Positions 24,222 through 32,762 of a stretch of 44,353 nt of DNA are shown here, in pieces. Location of the stretch: assembly GCA_015664885.1 (NCBI GenBank), contig DQPL01000112.1:1-44353 (forward strand), read 5' to 3'. The stretch's first letter is position 1, and each line of letters opens with the position of its first letter. The DNA is from Gemmatimonadota bacterium (lineage in GTDB: Bacteria > Gemmatimonadota > Gemmatimonadetes > Longimicrobiales > Gaopeijiaceae). A program made the position numbers and the translations under genes. Under the pieces are notes generated by a model, which had not been told where the DNA came from, searched no databases, and saw only the letters and a program-made list of their open reading frames with translations.

Positions 24222-25167
24222 CTTCGGCGAGGCGGCCCAGCACTTCCGGCAGCGTCTCGAAGTCGCTCTCCCCGGAGATGAGCAGATCGAGTCGTTCGTC
24301 GCAGAGCAGGTCGAGCGCGACGCCGAGCCGGCGCGAGTGATCCCAGCGCGCTACCCGGTCGGCGGGGATGCGGCCTACTTGACTGCTGAGGAGGGTCAGC
24401 CGGCGCGAGTGGAAGGCTTCTCCCAAGGGCAGCGGAACGGACCGCGTGCCGTACCAGCTCAGCTCGACCACCGTAGCCTCCATGCCGGCCACCGAGAGCG
24501 CGGCTTCGAGCCCCTGCGGACTTCCGCTCGCGTGGAAGACGAAATCGGCATGCACTCCGGCCGGGGCGAGTACAGCGAATTCCAGCCCCAGACTCTCGGC
24601 CACGCCCTCTCGAGTTGCGTCGATGTCCACCAGGGTCACATGAGCAGCGGGGATCTGCCGGCAAAGCACAGCGACGAGCAGCCCCACGACTCCCCCCCCG
24701 ATCACGACGATGCGATCACCGGCCGAGGGTCGCGCGTCCCACACCGCGTTGAGGGCGGCCTCCATGTTCGCGGCGAGCACGGCGCGCTCGGGCGGCAGGC
24801 CGTCGGGCAGGACGTGCACGGCCCCCGCCGGTACCAGATATAGGTCCTGGTGCGGGTGCAGGCAGAACACGCGCCGCCCGACGAGCGAGGGCCCGGGTTG
24901 GTCCGGTGCCTCCAGGACCTCGCCCACGCTGCTGTAGCCGTACTTCACGGGTCCGGGGAAGTCACCCTCCTGGAACGGCGCGCGCATCGCCTGGTGCTGC
25001 GACGGCGGCACCTCGCCCCGAAAGACCAGCGATTCCGTGCCTCGGCTGATGCCGGAGTAGAGCGCGCGTACCAGCACCTGGTCCGGCTCCCTGGGACCGA
25101 GCGGCGACGCGAGGATCTCTCCCTGGCCCGGAGTGCGGACCCAGAACTGGCGAGCGGTTCTCGGCAC
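24175..25167 (-). CDS. Zinc-type alcohol dehydrogenase (MDR superfamily)
   Basis: A 330-residue medium-chain dehydrogenase. The GroES-like half has [19 protein letters not shown] and [15 protein letters not shown]. The Rossmann half has the nucleotide-binding [16 protein letters not shown] and the acidic LVDIDATRE that suggests NAD preference. The usual catalytic Cys-His pair is not obvious: the early Cys is Ser in GISRGTE, so the zinc site may be changed. I chose the GTG at 25167, right before [15 protein letters not shown]; an ATG at 25224 would overlap the divergent gene. It heads the minus operon with the PTPS homolog, glycosyltransferase, methyltransferase and flippase-like gene. Confidence 0.82.
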   Translation of the reverse strand: MPRTARQFWVRTPGQGEILASPLGPREPDQVLVRALYSGISRGTESLVFRGEVPPSQHQAMRAPFQEGDFPGPVKYGYSSVGEVLEAPDQPGPSLVGRRVFCLHPHQDLYLVPAGAVHVLPDGLPPERAVLAANMEAALNAVWDARPSAGDRIVVIGGGVVGLLVAVLCRQIPAAHVTLVDIDATREGVAESLGLEFAVLAPAGVHADFVFHASGSPQGLEAALSVAGMEATVVELSWYGTRSVPLPLGEAFHSRRLTLLSSQVGRIPADRVARWDHSRRLGVALDLLCDERLDLLISGESDFETLPEVLGRLAEDGRGALCHRIRYAQP

Positions 25168-25202
25168 GAGCGTTCTGGTTCCTCCCTGGTTAGTATCGGT
25201 CC

Positions 25203-25994
25203 ATGAGTCAGGCCACCCGGACACCTAAGCCTCCCATTGTCAGGGAGACATCCTCGTCGCCGTCGGGCGATGTGGCCCTGGGGCTGTTACCTCTCGTGGC
25301 CGTATCCCTCACAACTTGCTGGATGCTCGCCCGTCCGACCAGCCACGTGCTTCTGGCCGTCGCACCGTATGTCGCGCTGGGCGCACTACTGCTGCTGAGG
25401 CTGCCACCGTCCCACCCGGGCCCCGGCCTCGGGCCTGGCAACCGGCTGACGCTGGCCCGTGCCACGCTCGTGCTGCCTCTTGCTGCGCCGGCTTTCATGC
25501 CTGGCGTGGTCACGGGAACGGGCTACTGGTGGCTCGTTGTGCTGTCCGCCATTGCGCTCGTTTTGGACGCTCTCGACGGACCGCTCGCGCGGCGAACCGA
25601 GACGGTGAGCGCCTTCGGGGCCCGCTTCGACATGGAACTGGACGCGTTTCTGCTCGTGGCGCTGTCTGTGTTGCTCTGGCGCACCGGGAAAGCGGGGTCT
25701 TGGGTCCTGCTCATTGGTGGCCTGCGGTACGCGTTCGTGCTCGGGGGTATTCTGTGGCCGCGGCTCCGGGGAGAGCTGCCGCCCAGGCGGCGTCGGAAGG
25801 TGATTTGCGCGGTGCAGGGAATCGTGCTGGTCGTCGGCTTGGCTCCGGTGATACTGCCCGCGCTGGCCACGGTTATCGCGGCTTTGGCTTTGCTCCTCCT
25901 CGTATACTCGTTCGCTGTCGACACCTGGTGGCTGGCAGCCGGCGGCATTTCCTTGCGCCCTTCGCGCAACCCATCGAATGTTGACGCCGCGTAG
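25203..25994 (+). CDS. CDP-alcohol phosphatidyltransferase-family membrane enzyme
   Basis: A 263-residue protein with about six membrane helices. The full family signature is present: D122-x2-D125-G-x2-A-R130, eight residues, G139-x3-D143-x3-D147. These acids bind two metals that activate the CDP-alcohol. The entry helix NRLTLARATLV at about 80 is also typical. It joins the alcohol of one substrate to the phosphate of a CDP-linked lipid or polyol. The gene diverges from the dehydrogenase operon with 35 bases between the chosen starts, a shared-promoter layout that supports a joint role. Acceptor unknown; a phospholipid-like precursor is likely. Confidence 0.87.
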   Translation: MSQATRTPKPPIVRETSSSPSGDVALGLLPLVAVSLTTCWMLARPTSHVLLAVAPYVALGALLLLRLPPSHPGPGLGPGNRLTLARATLVLPLAAPAFMPGVVTGTGYWWLVVLSAIALVLDALDGPLARRTETVSAFGARFDMELDAFLLVALSVLLWRTGKAGSWVLLIGGLRYAFVLGGILWPRLRGELPPRRRRKVICAVQGIVLVVGLAPVILPALATVIAALALLLLVYSFAVDTWWLAAGGISLRPSRNPSNVDAA

Positions 25995-26052
25995 TCTGCC
26001 CACGGATTCCGGGTCGTGCACGCGATGGCCAACTAGCCTGACAGGAGGCTCC

Positions 26053-27069
26053 ATGAGGCTTCGAACCTTTCCCACTTCACTGCTGGTTGTGGCTTGCCTC
26101 GCGGCATCGGTGAGCCCGCTCGAGGCGCAGTGCGAAGCGGATGGTGATGTCGAGTTCGTCTGCGGGCCGGTAAGCCCCGAGGACCTGGTTCCCGTGCCGC
26201 GGTCGCCTTGGCTTCTCGTCTCGGGCATGGAGGACGACGGCTACCTCTATGCGACCGATACGCGCGATCTCACTTCGAACGTGCTCTTTCCTACGCAGAT
26301 GGCTCGACCACGCCACGACCGCGAGACCTACGGCTCATGCCCGGGACCCGTGACCGGCGGCTTCAGACCGCACGGTCTGAGCCTGCGGCCGGGCGACAAT
26401 ACAACGCACACGCTTTACGTGGTGCGCCACGGCGAGCGAGAAGCCATCGAAGTCTTCGAAGTCGATGCCGGTGCGGCGTCGCTGAGCCTCGTGTGGGTAG
26501 GATGCGTGGTCGCGCCCGAGGGCGTTAGCATGAACTCGGTTGCCGCGCTTCCGGGCGGTGGATTCGTCGTCACGCACTTCGACTTTGCGGCAGGTCGCTT
26601 GTGGGAGTGGCAGCCAGGAGATGGCTGGCAACAGGTCCCCGGCAGTGAGACCGCCGGCCCCAATGGGATCGTCGCGTCGGACGATGGCCGCTGGCTCTAC
26701 ATCGGGGGGTGGGGCACGCAGTCCTTGATTCGACTGTCGCGCGGGCAGACGCCGCCTCAGGTCAGTTCTGTCGATGTCGGCCACCACATCGACAACGTTC
26801 GCTGGGCGCCCGACGGATCGCTGCTCGCCGCCGGCCACGTAGGCCCGACGCAAGCCTCGATCGTGTTGTGTCTGCAAAGGCGCCAATGTGAGGGGGTGAA
26901 TTCGATGGTCACGCGAGTCGACCCCGAGCAGCTCACAGCCCGGGAGATCGTCCGCTATCCCTCGAACGACTTCCTGATCCTGGGAACGGTCGCCATCGAG
27001 GTTGGGGACGAGATCTGGGTGGGCGGCATCGCCGGCGGGAATCGGATCGCGCGATTCGCTAATCGCTGA
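26053..27069 (+). CDS. Exported beta-propeller, SMP-30/gluconolactonase-like
   Basis: A 338-residue exported protein. The ATG at 26053 has AGGAGG nine bases upstream and opens a signal peptide ending near PLEAQC, so the longer in-frame extension is rejected. Repeated blades such as GFRPHGLSLRPGDNT, EGVSMNSVAALPGGGFVV, GPNGIVASDDGRWLYIGG and IDNVRWAPDGSLLAAGH follow the SMP-30/strictosidine-synthase-like six-bladed propeller pattern, in which one acid, one Asn and one Asp hold a metal. It could be a lactonase or an esterase-like hydrolase outside the cytoplasm. Four Cys may form disulfides. No operon partner; the next coding unit begins after a pseudogene. Confidence 0.75.
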   Translation: MRLRTFPTSLLVVACLAASVSPLEAQCEADGDVEFVCGPVSPEDLVPVPRSPWLLVSGMEDDGYLYATDTRDLTSNVLFPTQMARPRHDRETYGSCPGPVTGGFRPHGLSLRPGDNTTHTLYVVRHGEREAIEVFEVDAGAASLSLVWVGCVVAPEGVSMNSVAALPGGGFVVTHFDFAAGRLWEWQPGDGWQQVPGSETAGPNGIVASDDGRWLYIGGWGTQSLIRLSRGQTPPQVSSVDVGHHIDNVRWAPDGSLLAAGHVGPTQASIVLCLQRRQCEGVNSMVTRVDPEQLTAREIVRYPSNDFLILGTVAIEVGDEIWVGGIAGGNRIARFANR

Positions 27070-27148
27070 ACGAGCTCAACGACGGACGCTTGGGAAGGGG
27101 GGCTTCAACCCCGTCGACTTCGAGGCCACGCCTTGAGGTTGGCCGTGC

Positions 27149-27510
27149 CTAGTTCCCGCCCGCCTGCCTCTCCTGATAGCGCACCCCACTCAGGATGTTT
27201 GACATGGCCTAGTTGCCCTCGTGACAGTTGTACTCTTACAGGAGGTCGTCGTATTTCCTGAACGGCACTTCTCCGCCCCAGGTCTGCGTGTAGGTCGTCG
27301 GATCGTCGAGCGTGAACTCGTACAGGATCGTCTGCTCGTCGGTACGAGTGAAACGCTCGGTCACCTTCAGGTCCATGGTTGGCCGGACGTCCCAGATGCC
27401 TGGTGCCACGAGCTTGCCGATGGGTGCGGTCGAGTAGTTCTACAGCGGGTGGATGTTGGTCGTCTCGACCACGAGCGTGTTGCCCTCCCAGCGCGCCACG
27501 GTCCTGAACG
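27149..27510 (-). pseudogene. C-terminal part of an exported conserved protein, three internal stops
   Basis: One minus-strand frame reads TVARWEGNTLVVETTNIHPL, stop, NYSTAPIGK...VTERFTRTDEQTILYEFTLDD, TWGGEVPFRKYDDLL, stop, EYNCHEGN, stop, AMSNILSGVRYQERQAGGN, stop. The words WEGNTLVV-TTN, ERFTR and CHEGNY-SNIL mark a widespread exported protein family of Acidobacteria and relatives (about 300-400 residues, unknown function). Internal stops are TAG at 27440-27442, TAA at 27236-27238 and TAG at 27209-27211; the last two stand where Tyr is expected. The N-terminal two thirds are missing, replaced by the start of the gene at 27524 on the other strand. Confidence 0.8.
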
Positions 27511-27523
27511 CTTGGAGACAGAG

Positions 27524-28831
27524 ATGAACGAAGCTGATGGCCCCGGACGACCGACGGGCCCCTCCCGTCGACACTTCCTGGGTAGGGCAGCGGGGCTGGC
27601 CGCCTTGGCCGCTTCCGTGGGTCCGGGTCGCAGCCTGGGGGCCGCGAATACCGGATCGGCAGGCTTGCACCGCCACCAGCAAGCCCGCCTCACCGTCCGT
27701 GCGGTCGACGCGTATCCCGTTTTTATCAACCAGCGCTCCGAAGGGCTCTTCGACGCACCTACCTTCTCCTCGGATGACGACCCGCGGCGATGGAGCTACG
27801 GCGGGCCGTTCTCTCAGATCCCCTCGGCGATCATCGCCGTAATCAAGACCGACGACGGCATCACCGGATTCGGGATGGGGGCCGGTGGAAGCGTCGCAAC
27901 CGAGATCATCCGCGGGCACCTGCGACACCTGCTGGTGGGGGCCAATCCACTCAACGTCGAGCAGCTCTGGGATCAGATGTACAGCTCGGCCCTCTTCTAT
28001 GGCCGACGTGGCGTCTTCGCGATGGCGTTGAGCGCCGTCGACAACGCGCTCTGGGACATCGCGGGCAAGCACGCCGACCAGCCGGTGCACCGCCTGATCG
28101 CAGGCACCACGCGCGAACGGATCGCGGTCTACCAGTCCGGCGGAAGCGTCCAGGCGGGCAGAGACCGTGGTATTCGCCACTTCAAACGATTCCTTCGGGT
28201 CGGTCCCGCGACGCCGCGCCCGGAATTCGAGCGCTTCATCGACGACGTTTTCGAGGCACGCCAGATCATGGGACCCGATGGCAACCTCATGACCGACTGC
28301 GTCTCCCGCACCGGGACCGTTGAGTGGGCGGTCGGTCTCGCCGAGCGACTCCGGCCGGCGAACCTGTACTTCATGGAGGAGCTGCTATCGCCCGACAACG
28401 TCTTTGGTTACGCCGAGCTCGTCCGCCGGATCGGAGGCGAGGGACCGGGGTGGACGCGGGTCGCGTGTGGCGAGCACGAGTACACGCAGCACGGTTTCGA
28501 CGTGCTCGTGCGTCTCGCATCGGCCGAGGTGCTGCAGCCCGACATGACGTGGTGCGGCGGGCTTACAGCGGGACGACGGATTGCGCGCCTGGTCGAGCAA
28601 GCCGGACTCGAGATCAACCCGCACCGTGGAGGCAGCCTTTGGGGGCTGCCGCTGGCGCTGACCTCGCCGAGTTGCGTCATGGCCGAGAGTTTCCCGGCGG
28701 GATCTGAGCTATTGGGTGCTATGACGCCTCAGTTCGAGGCAGGCGACTATTTGGCTCCCCAGGGTCCGGGCTTCGGCACTCGATTGACCGAAGCCATGGT
28801 CCTCGATCACCGACTGGAGGCAGGATCATGA
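27524..28831 (+). CDS. Tat-exported mandelate racemase/enolase-superfamily enzyme (rhamnonate-dehydratase-like)
   Basis: A 435-residue protein with ATG at 27524 and GGAGA upstream. SRRHFLG at residues 14-20 plus a hydrophobic stretch is a twin-arginine signal. The barrel then shows enolase-superfamily metal and catalytic words: LMTDCVSRTG (Asp), YFMEELLSPDN (Glu), ACGEHEYTQHGF (Glu), LQPDMTWCGGLT (Asp) and INPHRGGSLW (His). The FMEE-PDN and GEHE-T-GF patterns are closest to L-rhamnonate dehydratase and related sugar-acid dehydratases. Most relatives are cytoplasmic, so a Tat-exported one is unusual. The Kelch gene overlaps its stop (ATGA). Confidence 0.83.
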   Translation: MNEADGPGRPTGPSRRHFLGRAAGLAALAASVGPGRSLGAANTGSAGLHRHQQARLTVRAVDAYPVFINQRSEGLFDAPTFSSDDDPRRWSYGGPFSQIPSAIIAVIKTDDGITGFGMGAGGSVATEIIRGHLRHLLVGANPLNVEQLWDQMYSSALFYGRRGVFAMALSAVDNALWDIAGKHADQPVHRLIAGTTRERIAVYQSGGSVQAGRDRGIRHFKRFLRVGPATPRPEFERFIDDVFEARQIMGPDGNLMTDCVSRTGTVEWAVGLAERLRPANLYFMEELLSPDNVFGYAELVRRIGGEGPGWTRVACGEHEYTQHGFDVLVRLASAEVLQPDMTWCGGLTAGRRIARLVEQAGLEINPHRGGSLWGLPLALTSPSCVMAESFPAGSELLGAMTPQFEAGDYLAPQGPGFGTRLTEAMVLDHRLEAGS

Positions 28832-29835
28832 GAGCGACCACAATGTGCCTGGTCGCGGCGGCGGCTCTTTGCGTCTACGGAGCTCGGCCGGCCCGTGCCC
28901 AGCAGGGTGCGACTGCGGCCGCTCCTTGGCAGACCCTCGAGGAGATGCCGGAGGCGCGTTGGGAAATGGCGAGTGCCATGGTCGGAGGTACGCTGTACCT
29001 ATTCGGTGGCTACGGGGCGGGCGTGCAGTCCAGTCGGCACGTCGACGCCTTCGAGGTGGAGGACAACGCCTGGCGACGCCTCGCCGAGCTGCCTAGCGCG
29101 ATTACCCACATGAACGCCGTTGCCGACGGCCGCTCGGTGTGGCTCGCCGGAGGATTCAAGGACGGCTACCCCGGTCACGCGATCGACGAGGTGTGGCGAT
29201 ACGACATCGACGACGACCGCTTCGTCGCCGCGCCTCCGCTGCCGGAGCCACGCGCCGGAGGGGGCCTCGCGCTCGTCGGTCGCAGCCTGCACTACATCGG
29301 AGGGCTCATGTCCGACCGCGACACGGACTCCTCCGACCACTGGGTGCTCGACCTAGAAGGCTCTGGCAACTGGACGAACGCCGCGCCGATGCCGGCGCCA
29401 CGCAACCAGTTTGGGACTATAAGCCGGGACGGCCGGATCTACCTCACGGGTGGCCAATTGGGCCATGACAGCAGGAATGGCAAGCCCGGCGTGGATCAGA
29501 TGCGGGTCGACATCTATGACCCGTTGACCGACTCGTGGAGCGCCGGACCCGATCTGCCGAGGCCGCATTCGCATGCCGAAGGCAGCACCCTGTTGAGCGC
29601 GGGGCGAATCTTCGTCATCGGTGGTCGCAGCGAGACTCGTAACGAATCCACGATCTGGGTGCTGCCACGCGAAGGCGAGTGGAGCCTGTTCGCGGAGCTG
29701 CCTCAGTCGCTTACGGCGCCGGCGGCGGGCATGCTGGACGGGTTGCTCGTGGTCGCCGGCGGCGCTCCGTCGGGATCCACGCCCCATGCGATGGTTTGGG
29801 CCCGAAGGGTCGAGCCGGGGAGAGACTACCCATGA
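28828..29835 (+). CDS. Exported Kelch-repeat beta-propeller
   Basis: A 335-residue protein with signal peptide ending at ARPARAQQ. Kelch blades are evident by paired Gly after hydrophobic strands: GGTLYLFGGYG, GRSVWLAGGF, GRSLHYIGGL, GRIYLTGGQL, GRIFVIGGRS and GLLVVAGGA, each followed by a Trp- or Pro-bearing loop. Six blades fit the length. Such propellers bind sugars or proteins, and some (sialate mutarotase NanM) convert sugars, so a sugar-binding or mutarotase role beside a sugar-acid dehydratase is reasonable but unproven. The start overlaps the upstream stop, and the next start overlaps its own stop (ATGA both times). Confidence 0.83.
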   Translation: MRATTMCLVAAAALCVYGARPARAQQGATAAAPWQTLEEMPEARWEMASAMVGGTLYLFGGYGAGVQSSRHVDAFEVEDNAWRRLAELPSAITHMNAVADGRSVWLAGGFKDGYPGHAIDEVWRYDIDDDRFVAAPPLPEPRAGGGLALVGRSLHYIGGLMSDRDTDSSDHWVLDLEGSGNWTNAAPMPAPRNQFGTISRDGRIYLTGGQLGHDSRNGKPGVDQMRVDIYDPLTDSWSAGPDLPRPHSHAEGSTLLSAGRIFVIGGRSETRNESTIWVLPREGEWSLFAELPQSLTAPAAGMLDGLLVVAGGAPSGSTPHAMVWARRVEPGRDYP

Positions 29836-30911
29836 CCACAAGACGAGAGTTCATCTCCAGCGCCTCTAAGGGTCTGCTCGGCCTAGGCGTGGTGCCCGGT
29901 GGGAAGCGCCCGGCGACGCCCACATTCGCGGCCACACCCGCTACCACTCCGGAGGAAACGCCCATGGCCGCGGAAACGTCCACGTCCACGTCCACGCCCC
30001 AGGCCACGGGTACCGGCCTGATCTACGACGCCCGGTACCTGGACCACGTGCTGCCGCTTCGCCGGGGCGAAGTGCACCCCGAGCGTCCCCTGCGTCTGGT
30101 CCGAATCATGGAGGTGTTCGCCGAGCGCGGCCTCGATCAGGAACTGATCCCGCTGTCGCTGCTGGCGGACCCCATGACTTCGATAAGAGCTCACCACACA
30201 CGTGAGCACGTGGAGTCGGTCCGCCGCATCGACGTTACTGGTCCGGTGGCCGAGCTCGCCGTGGCGGGTGCCCTGGGGGCGGTGGACGCTGTCGCTCGCG
30301 GACAAGTGAAGAACGCCTTCTGCGCCAGCCGCCCTCCCGGCCACCACGCGAACAACACCGGTCAGGAGGAGGGCTTCTGCTTCTACAGCAACGCTGCCAT
30401 CGCGACCCGTTATGCCCAACGGGTTCATGGCTTCGAGCGTGTACTCATCATCGACTGGGACTATCATCACGGGAACGGCACCCAAAACGCGTTCTATGAC
30501 GACGCGAGCGTGCTCTTCTTCAGCACGCACGACTGGCAAGCGTATCCGGGAACCGGCGATCCGACTCTCATGGGAGAGGGCGAGGGGACGGGCTTCAACA
30601 TCAACGCGCACCTGGACTGTGGATCGCGCGACGTGGACATGCTTCGGCACTGGGACTCGAAGCTGCTGTCGGTCGTGAGCGACTTTCGCCCGGACTTCAT
30701 CATCGTTTCTGCGGGCTTCGACAGCCGCCGGGACGACCTGCTTGGATGCTTCGACCTGACGGACGACGTCTTCAAGCGCATGACCCGCACCGCCATGGAC
30801 TTGGCGGAGGAGTACACGGGCGGGAGGCTCGTCTCTCTGCTGGAGGGCGGCTACAACGTCGAAGGCAGTGCGCTGGCCGCTGCCGCTCATGTGGAGACGC
30901 TGCTGGACTAA
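29832..30911 (+). CDS. Tat-exported histone-deacetylase-family amidohydrolase
   Basis: A 359-residue protein. TTRREFISSASKGLLGLG is a twin-arginine signal, followed by a Thr/Pro/Ser-rich linker (residues 26-60). The class II HDAC fold then has RPPGHHA (catalytic His pair 171-172), IDWDYHHGNGTQ (zinc Asp210, His212), SAGFDSRRDD (zinc Asp297) and LEGGYN (Tyr341). All catalytic residues are present. Bacterial members deacetylate polyamines, acetoin-related or unknown amides; an exported one must act on an extracytoplasmic N-acyl substrate. A longer frame upstream is rejected because the ATG at 29832 overlaps the Kelch stop. Confidence 0.85.
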   Translation: MTTRREFISSASKGLLGLGVVPGGKRPATPTFAATPATTPEETPMAAETSTSTSTPQATGTGLIYDARYLDHVLPLRRGEVHPERPLRLVRIMEVFAERGLDQELIPLSLLADPMTSIRAHHTREHVESVRRIDVTGPVAELAVAGALGAVDAVARGQVKNAFCASRPPGHHANNTGQEEGFCFYSNAAIATRYAQRVHGFERVLIIDWDYHHGNGTQNAFYDDASVLFFSTHDWQAYPGTGDPTLMGEGEGTGFNINAHLDCGSRDVDMLRHWDSKLLSVVSDFRPDFIIVSAGFDSRRDDLLGCFDLTDDVFKRMTRTAMDLAEEYTGGRLVSLLEGGYNVEGSALAAAAHVETLLD

Positions 30912-30913
30912 AA

Positions 30914-30988
30914 CGATTGCTGGCTCCAAGCGCGGCGCGTATCGTAGCGCGAGCCCCCGCAGTGAACAAAAAGCAATCGGTCGTTTTT
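30914..30988 (+). terminator. Imperfect inverted repeat with T-run, possible terminator
   Basis: CGATTGCT at 30914-30921 and AGCAATCG at 30972-30979 are perfect inverted copies, followed by TTTTT at 30984-30988. The loop is about 50 bases and can form its own small GCGCG/CGCGC hairpin. It starts right after the HDAC-family stop, where transcription should end. The long loop makes a simple Rho-independent terminator uncertain. Confidence 0.35.
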
Positions 30989-31032
30989 CGACCTCAGCGC
31001 GAGTCCAACTCTACTGTGGAAGGAGTGCTGCA

Positions 31033-31852
31033 TTGACGAACACCGTCAAGCTCTGGGTATTCGGTCCGCTCGTATTCATTCTCATCGGATTCGTAGCGGC
31101 CCATCTACTCCTCCGGAAGCTCCTGCCTCCCATCGAGCTACCGCCATACGAACAGGTGCAGGTGAAGTGGGCTGGAGCAGAACTGGACGCCAGACGACTG
31201 GCAGTGGTTTTAGCACGCATCTCAAGGCGGTGCGCTCTCCCTTCCCATTCCCTACGACTGGATTGCCCCGTTCGAGCGTCCCGAGGTGCCGTTGCTCTTT
31301 GGCGAATATACAGGGATGCTGATGGATGAAGAGTACATCAGTCGCTACGGCTTCCTGCCCAACTCCCAAGAGAGCTACAACGCGGACGGAATGACGTTGG
31401 ACCCGGCCGACTTGCCCGGGCTCTCCACGCTAGAGCAGGACGAGCACAACAACCCCTCGCACTTTCCCGTCGGTTTCGTCCGGACCAGAGACTTCACCGA
31501 CCGAGCGACGAACCGTACTAGTGATATGCTCGGCCTGACTTGCGCGGCGTGTCACACGGGCCAGATCAACTTCGAGGGCATCGGCTACCGCATCGACGGC
31601 GGCGCGGCCATGACGGATCTGGGACTCGTGTATTCGAAGATCGAGGGAGGCTTCCTGTTTGACACTACACTTCCCGGAAATTCCAACCAGGGCCACGAAT
31701 TCGCGGGCAGCCCCGGCCCGGAGCACAGGGACTATTGGTGGAACGGCAGCAAGGGCCGGATTGGGCCCGAGTTGGTCACTGATGACCGCCTCGCGATCAT
31801 GGAATTCCTAAAGACGCTACCGGGTGAGCCTGTACGGCGATCCGGCAACTAG
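31033..31852 (+). pseudogene. Di-haem cytochrome c peroxidase/RoxA-like protein, frameshifted and internally deleted
   Basis: The start is TTG with AAGGAG upstream, then an N-terminal membrane anchor (TNTVKLWVFGPLVFILIGFV). A frame change near 31165 leads to GLEQNWTPDDWQWF, an in-frame TAG at about 31217, HASQGGALSLPIPYDWIAPFERPE, YISRYGFLPN, LPVGF-like words and a haem motif CAACHTG. The family expects QWFYHASQG, so the stop stands at a Tyr codon. After IDGGAAMTDLG the text jumps to NSNQGHEFAG and DDRLAIMEFLKTLPG, the usual C-terminal end, so the second haem domain (about 250-300 residues) has been deleted. Relatives are large di-haem proteins such as rubber oxygenase RoxA. Confidence 0.78.
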
Positions 31853-31868
31853 AGGCCAAGGAAGAGAC

Positions 31869-32699
31869 ATGCGCAGACTGATTCTCGCGGCGGTGTTGAT
31901 CGCCGCCGCCCCCGTTGACGGCTCGGCACAAGGCGGCTGGGATGACCCATTCCCGGCGCATCAGGTGATGGACAATCTCTACTTCGTGGGCACCGGGGGG
32001 CTGGGCACGTTTCTCGTCACCACGCCCGAGGGGCACATCCTCATCAACACCGACTTCGAGAGAACGATTCCCCTCATCGAAGAAAGTGTGGCGGCGTTGG
32101 GCTTCGACCTGGACGACGTGAAGATCATCCTGGGAAGCCACGCGCATGGAGATCACCAGGCCGCCGACGTCTTTCTTCGGGAGCGCACTGGCGCACAGGT
32201 CATGATCATGCAGGAGGACGTCGCGGGGTGGCAGCGCATGAATCGCGGCGACAATATCCCGATCGAGCGCATCCTGCATGACGGAGACGAAGTCACATTG
32301 GGCGGCACGACGCTGGTGGCGCATCGCACACCCGGCCACACGAGGGGATGCACGAGTTGGGGAGTGGAGCTCGAAGAAGGCGGAGAGACCTACAACGCGC
32401 TGATCGTCTGCAGCTTCGGCGTGAACGCCAACTATGTGCTGGTCGACAACCCGAATTACCCCGACATCGCCGACGACTACCGGGCTACGTTCGCCAAGGC
32501 GCGCGCGATGCCGGTCGATGTCTTCGTTGCCTCCCACGGCTCGTTTTATGACCTACCGGCCAAGCACGAGAAGCTGCTGCACCGCATGCAGGGCGACCCC
32601 AATCCGTTTGTCGATCATGCCGGGTTCCTGGCGTACATAGACTTTCAGGAGGGGCGCTTCCAGGCGATGCTGGACAGCCAGCGCAGGTCCGGCCGATAG
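31869..32699 (+). CDS. Subclass B3 metallo-beta-lactamase-like exported hydrolase
   Basis: A 276-residue protein with signal peptide ending at DGSAQG; the ATG at 31869 has AAGGAAGAG upstream. Zinc ligands of the B3 type are visible: SHAHGDH (His116, His118, Asp120, His121 in standard numbering), TPGHTRGCTSW (His196) and a later ASHGSFYD (His263 position). The word NPNYPDIADDYRATF matches the segment between ligands in true B3 enzymes. It probably folds as a B3 enzyme with two zincs; whether it opens beta-lactams or another lactam or lactone outside the cytoplasm cannot be told. It sits alone between a pseudogene and the ThDP enzyme, without mobile-element signs. Confidence 0.83.
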   Translation: MRRLILAAVLIAAAPVDGSAQGGWDDPFPAHQVMDNLYFVGTGGLGTFLVTTPEGHILINTDFERTIPLIEESVAALGFDLDDVKIILGSHAHGDHQAADVFLRERTGAQVMIMQEDVAGWQRMNRGDNIPIERILHDGDEVTLGGTTLVAHRTPGHTRGCTSWGVELEEGGETYNALIVCSFGVNANYVLVDNPNYPDIADDYRATFAKARAMPVDVFVASHGSFYDLPAKHEKLLHRMQGDPNPFVDHAGFLAYIDFQEGRFQAMLDSQRRSGR

Positions 32700-32762
32700 G
32701 CTCGCCACCACCATTGACGCACCCCCCGACCCCCCGGTAGCATCGCCGAGGGAGGACCGTCC

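Noticed and set aside
27090-27125. GGGG...CCCC hairpin after the SMP-30-like gene as terminator
   Set aside because: The stem is only four to five pairs and no T-run follows.
29970-30005. Repeated ACGTCC units as a tandem-repeat locus
   Set aside because: They encode the Thr/Ser linker of the exported HDAC-family protein in frame; too short and coding.
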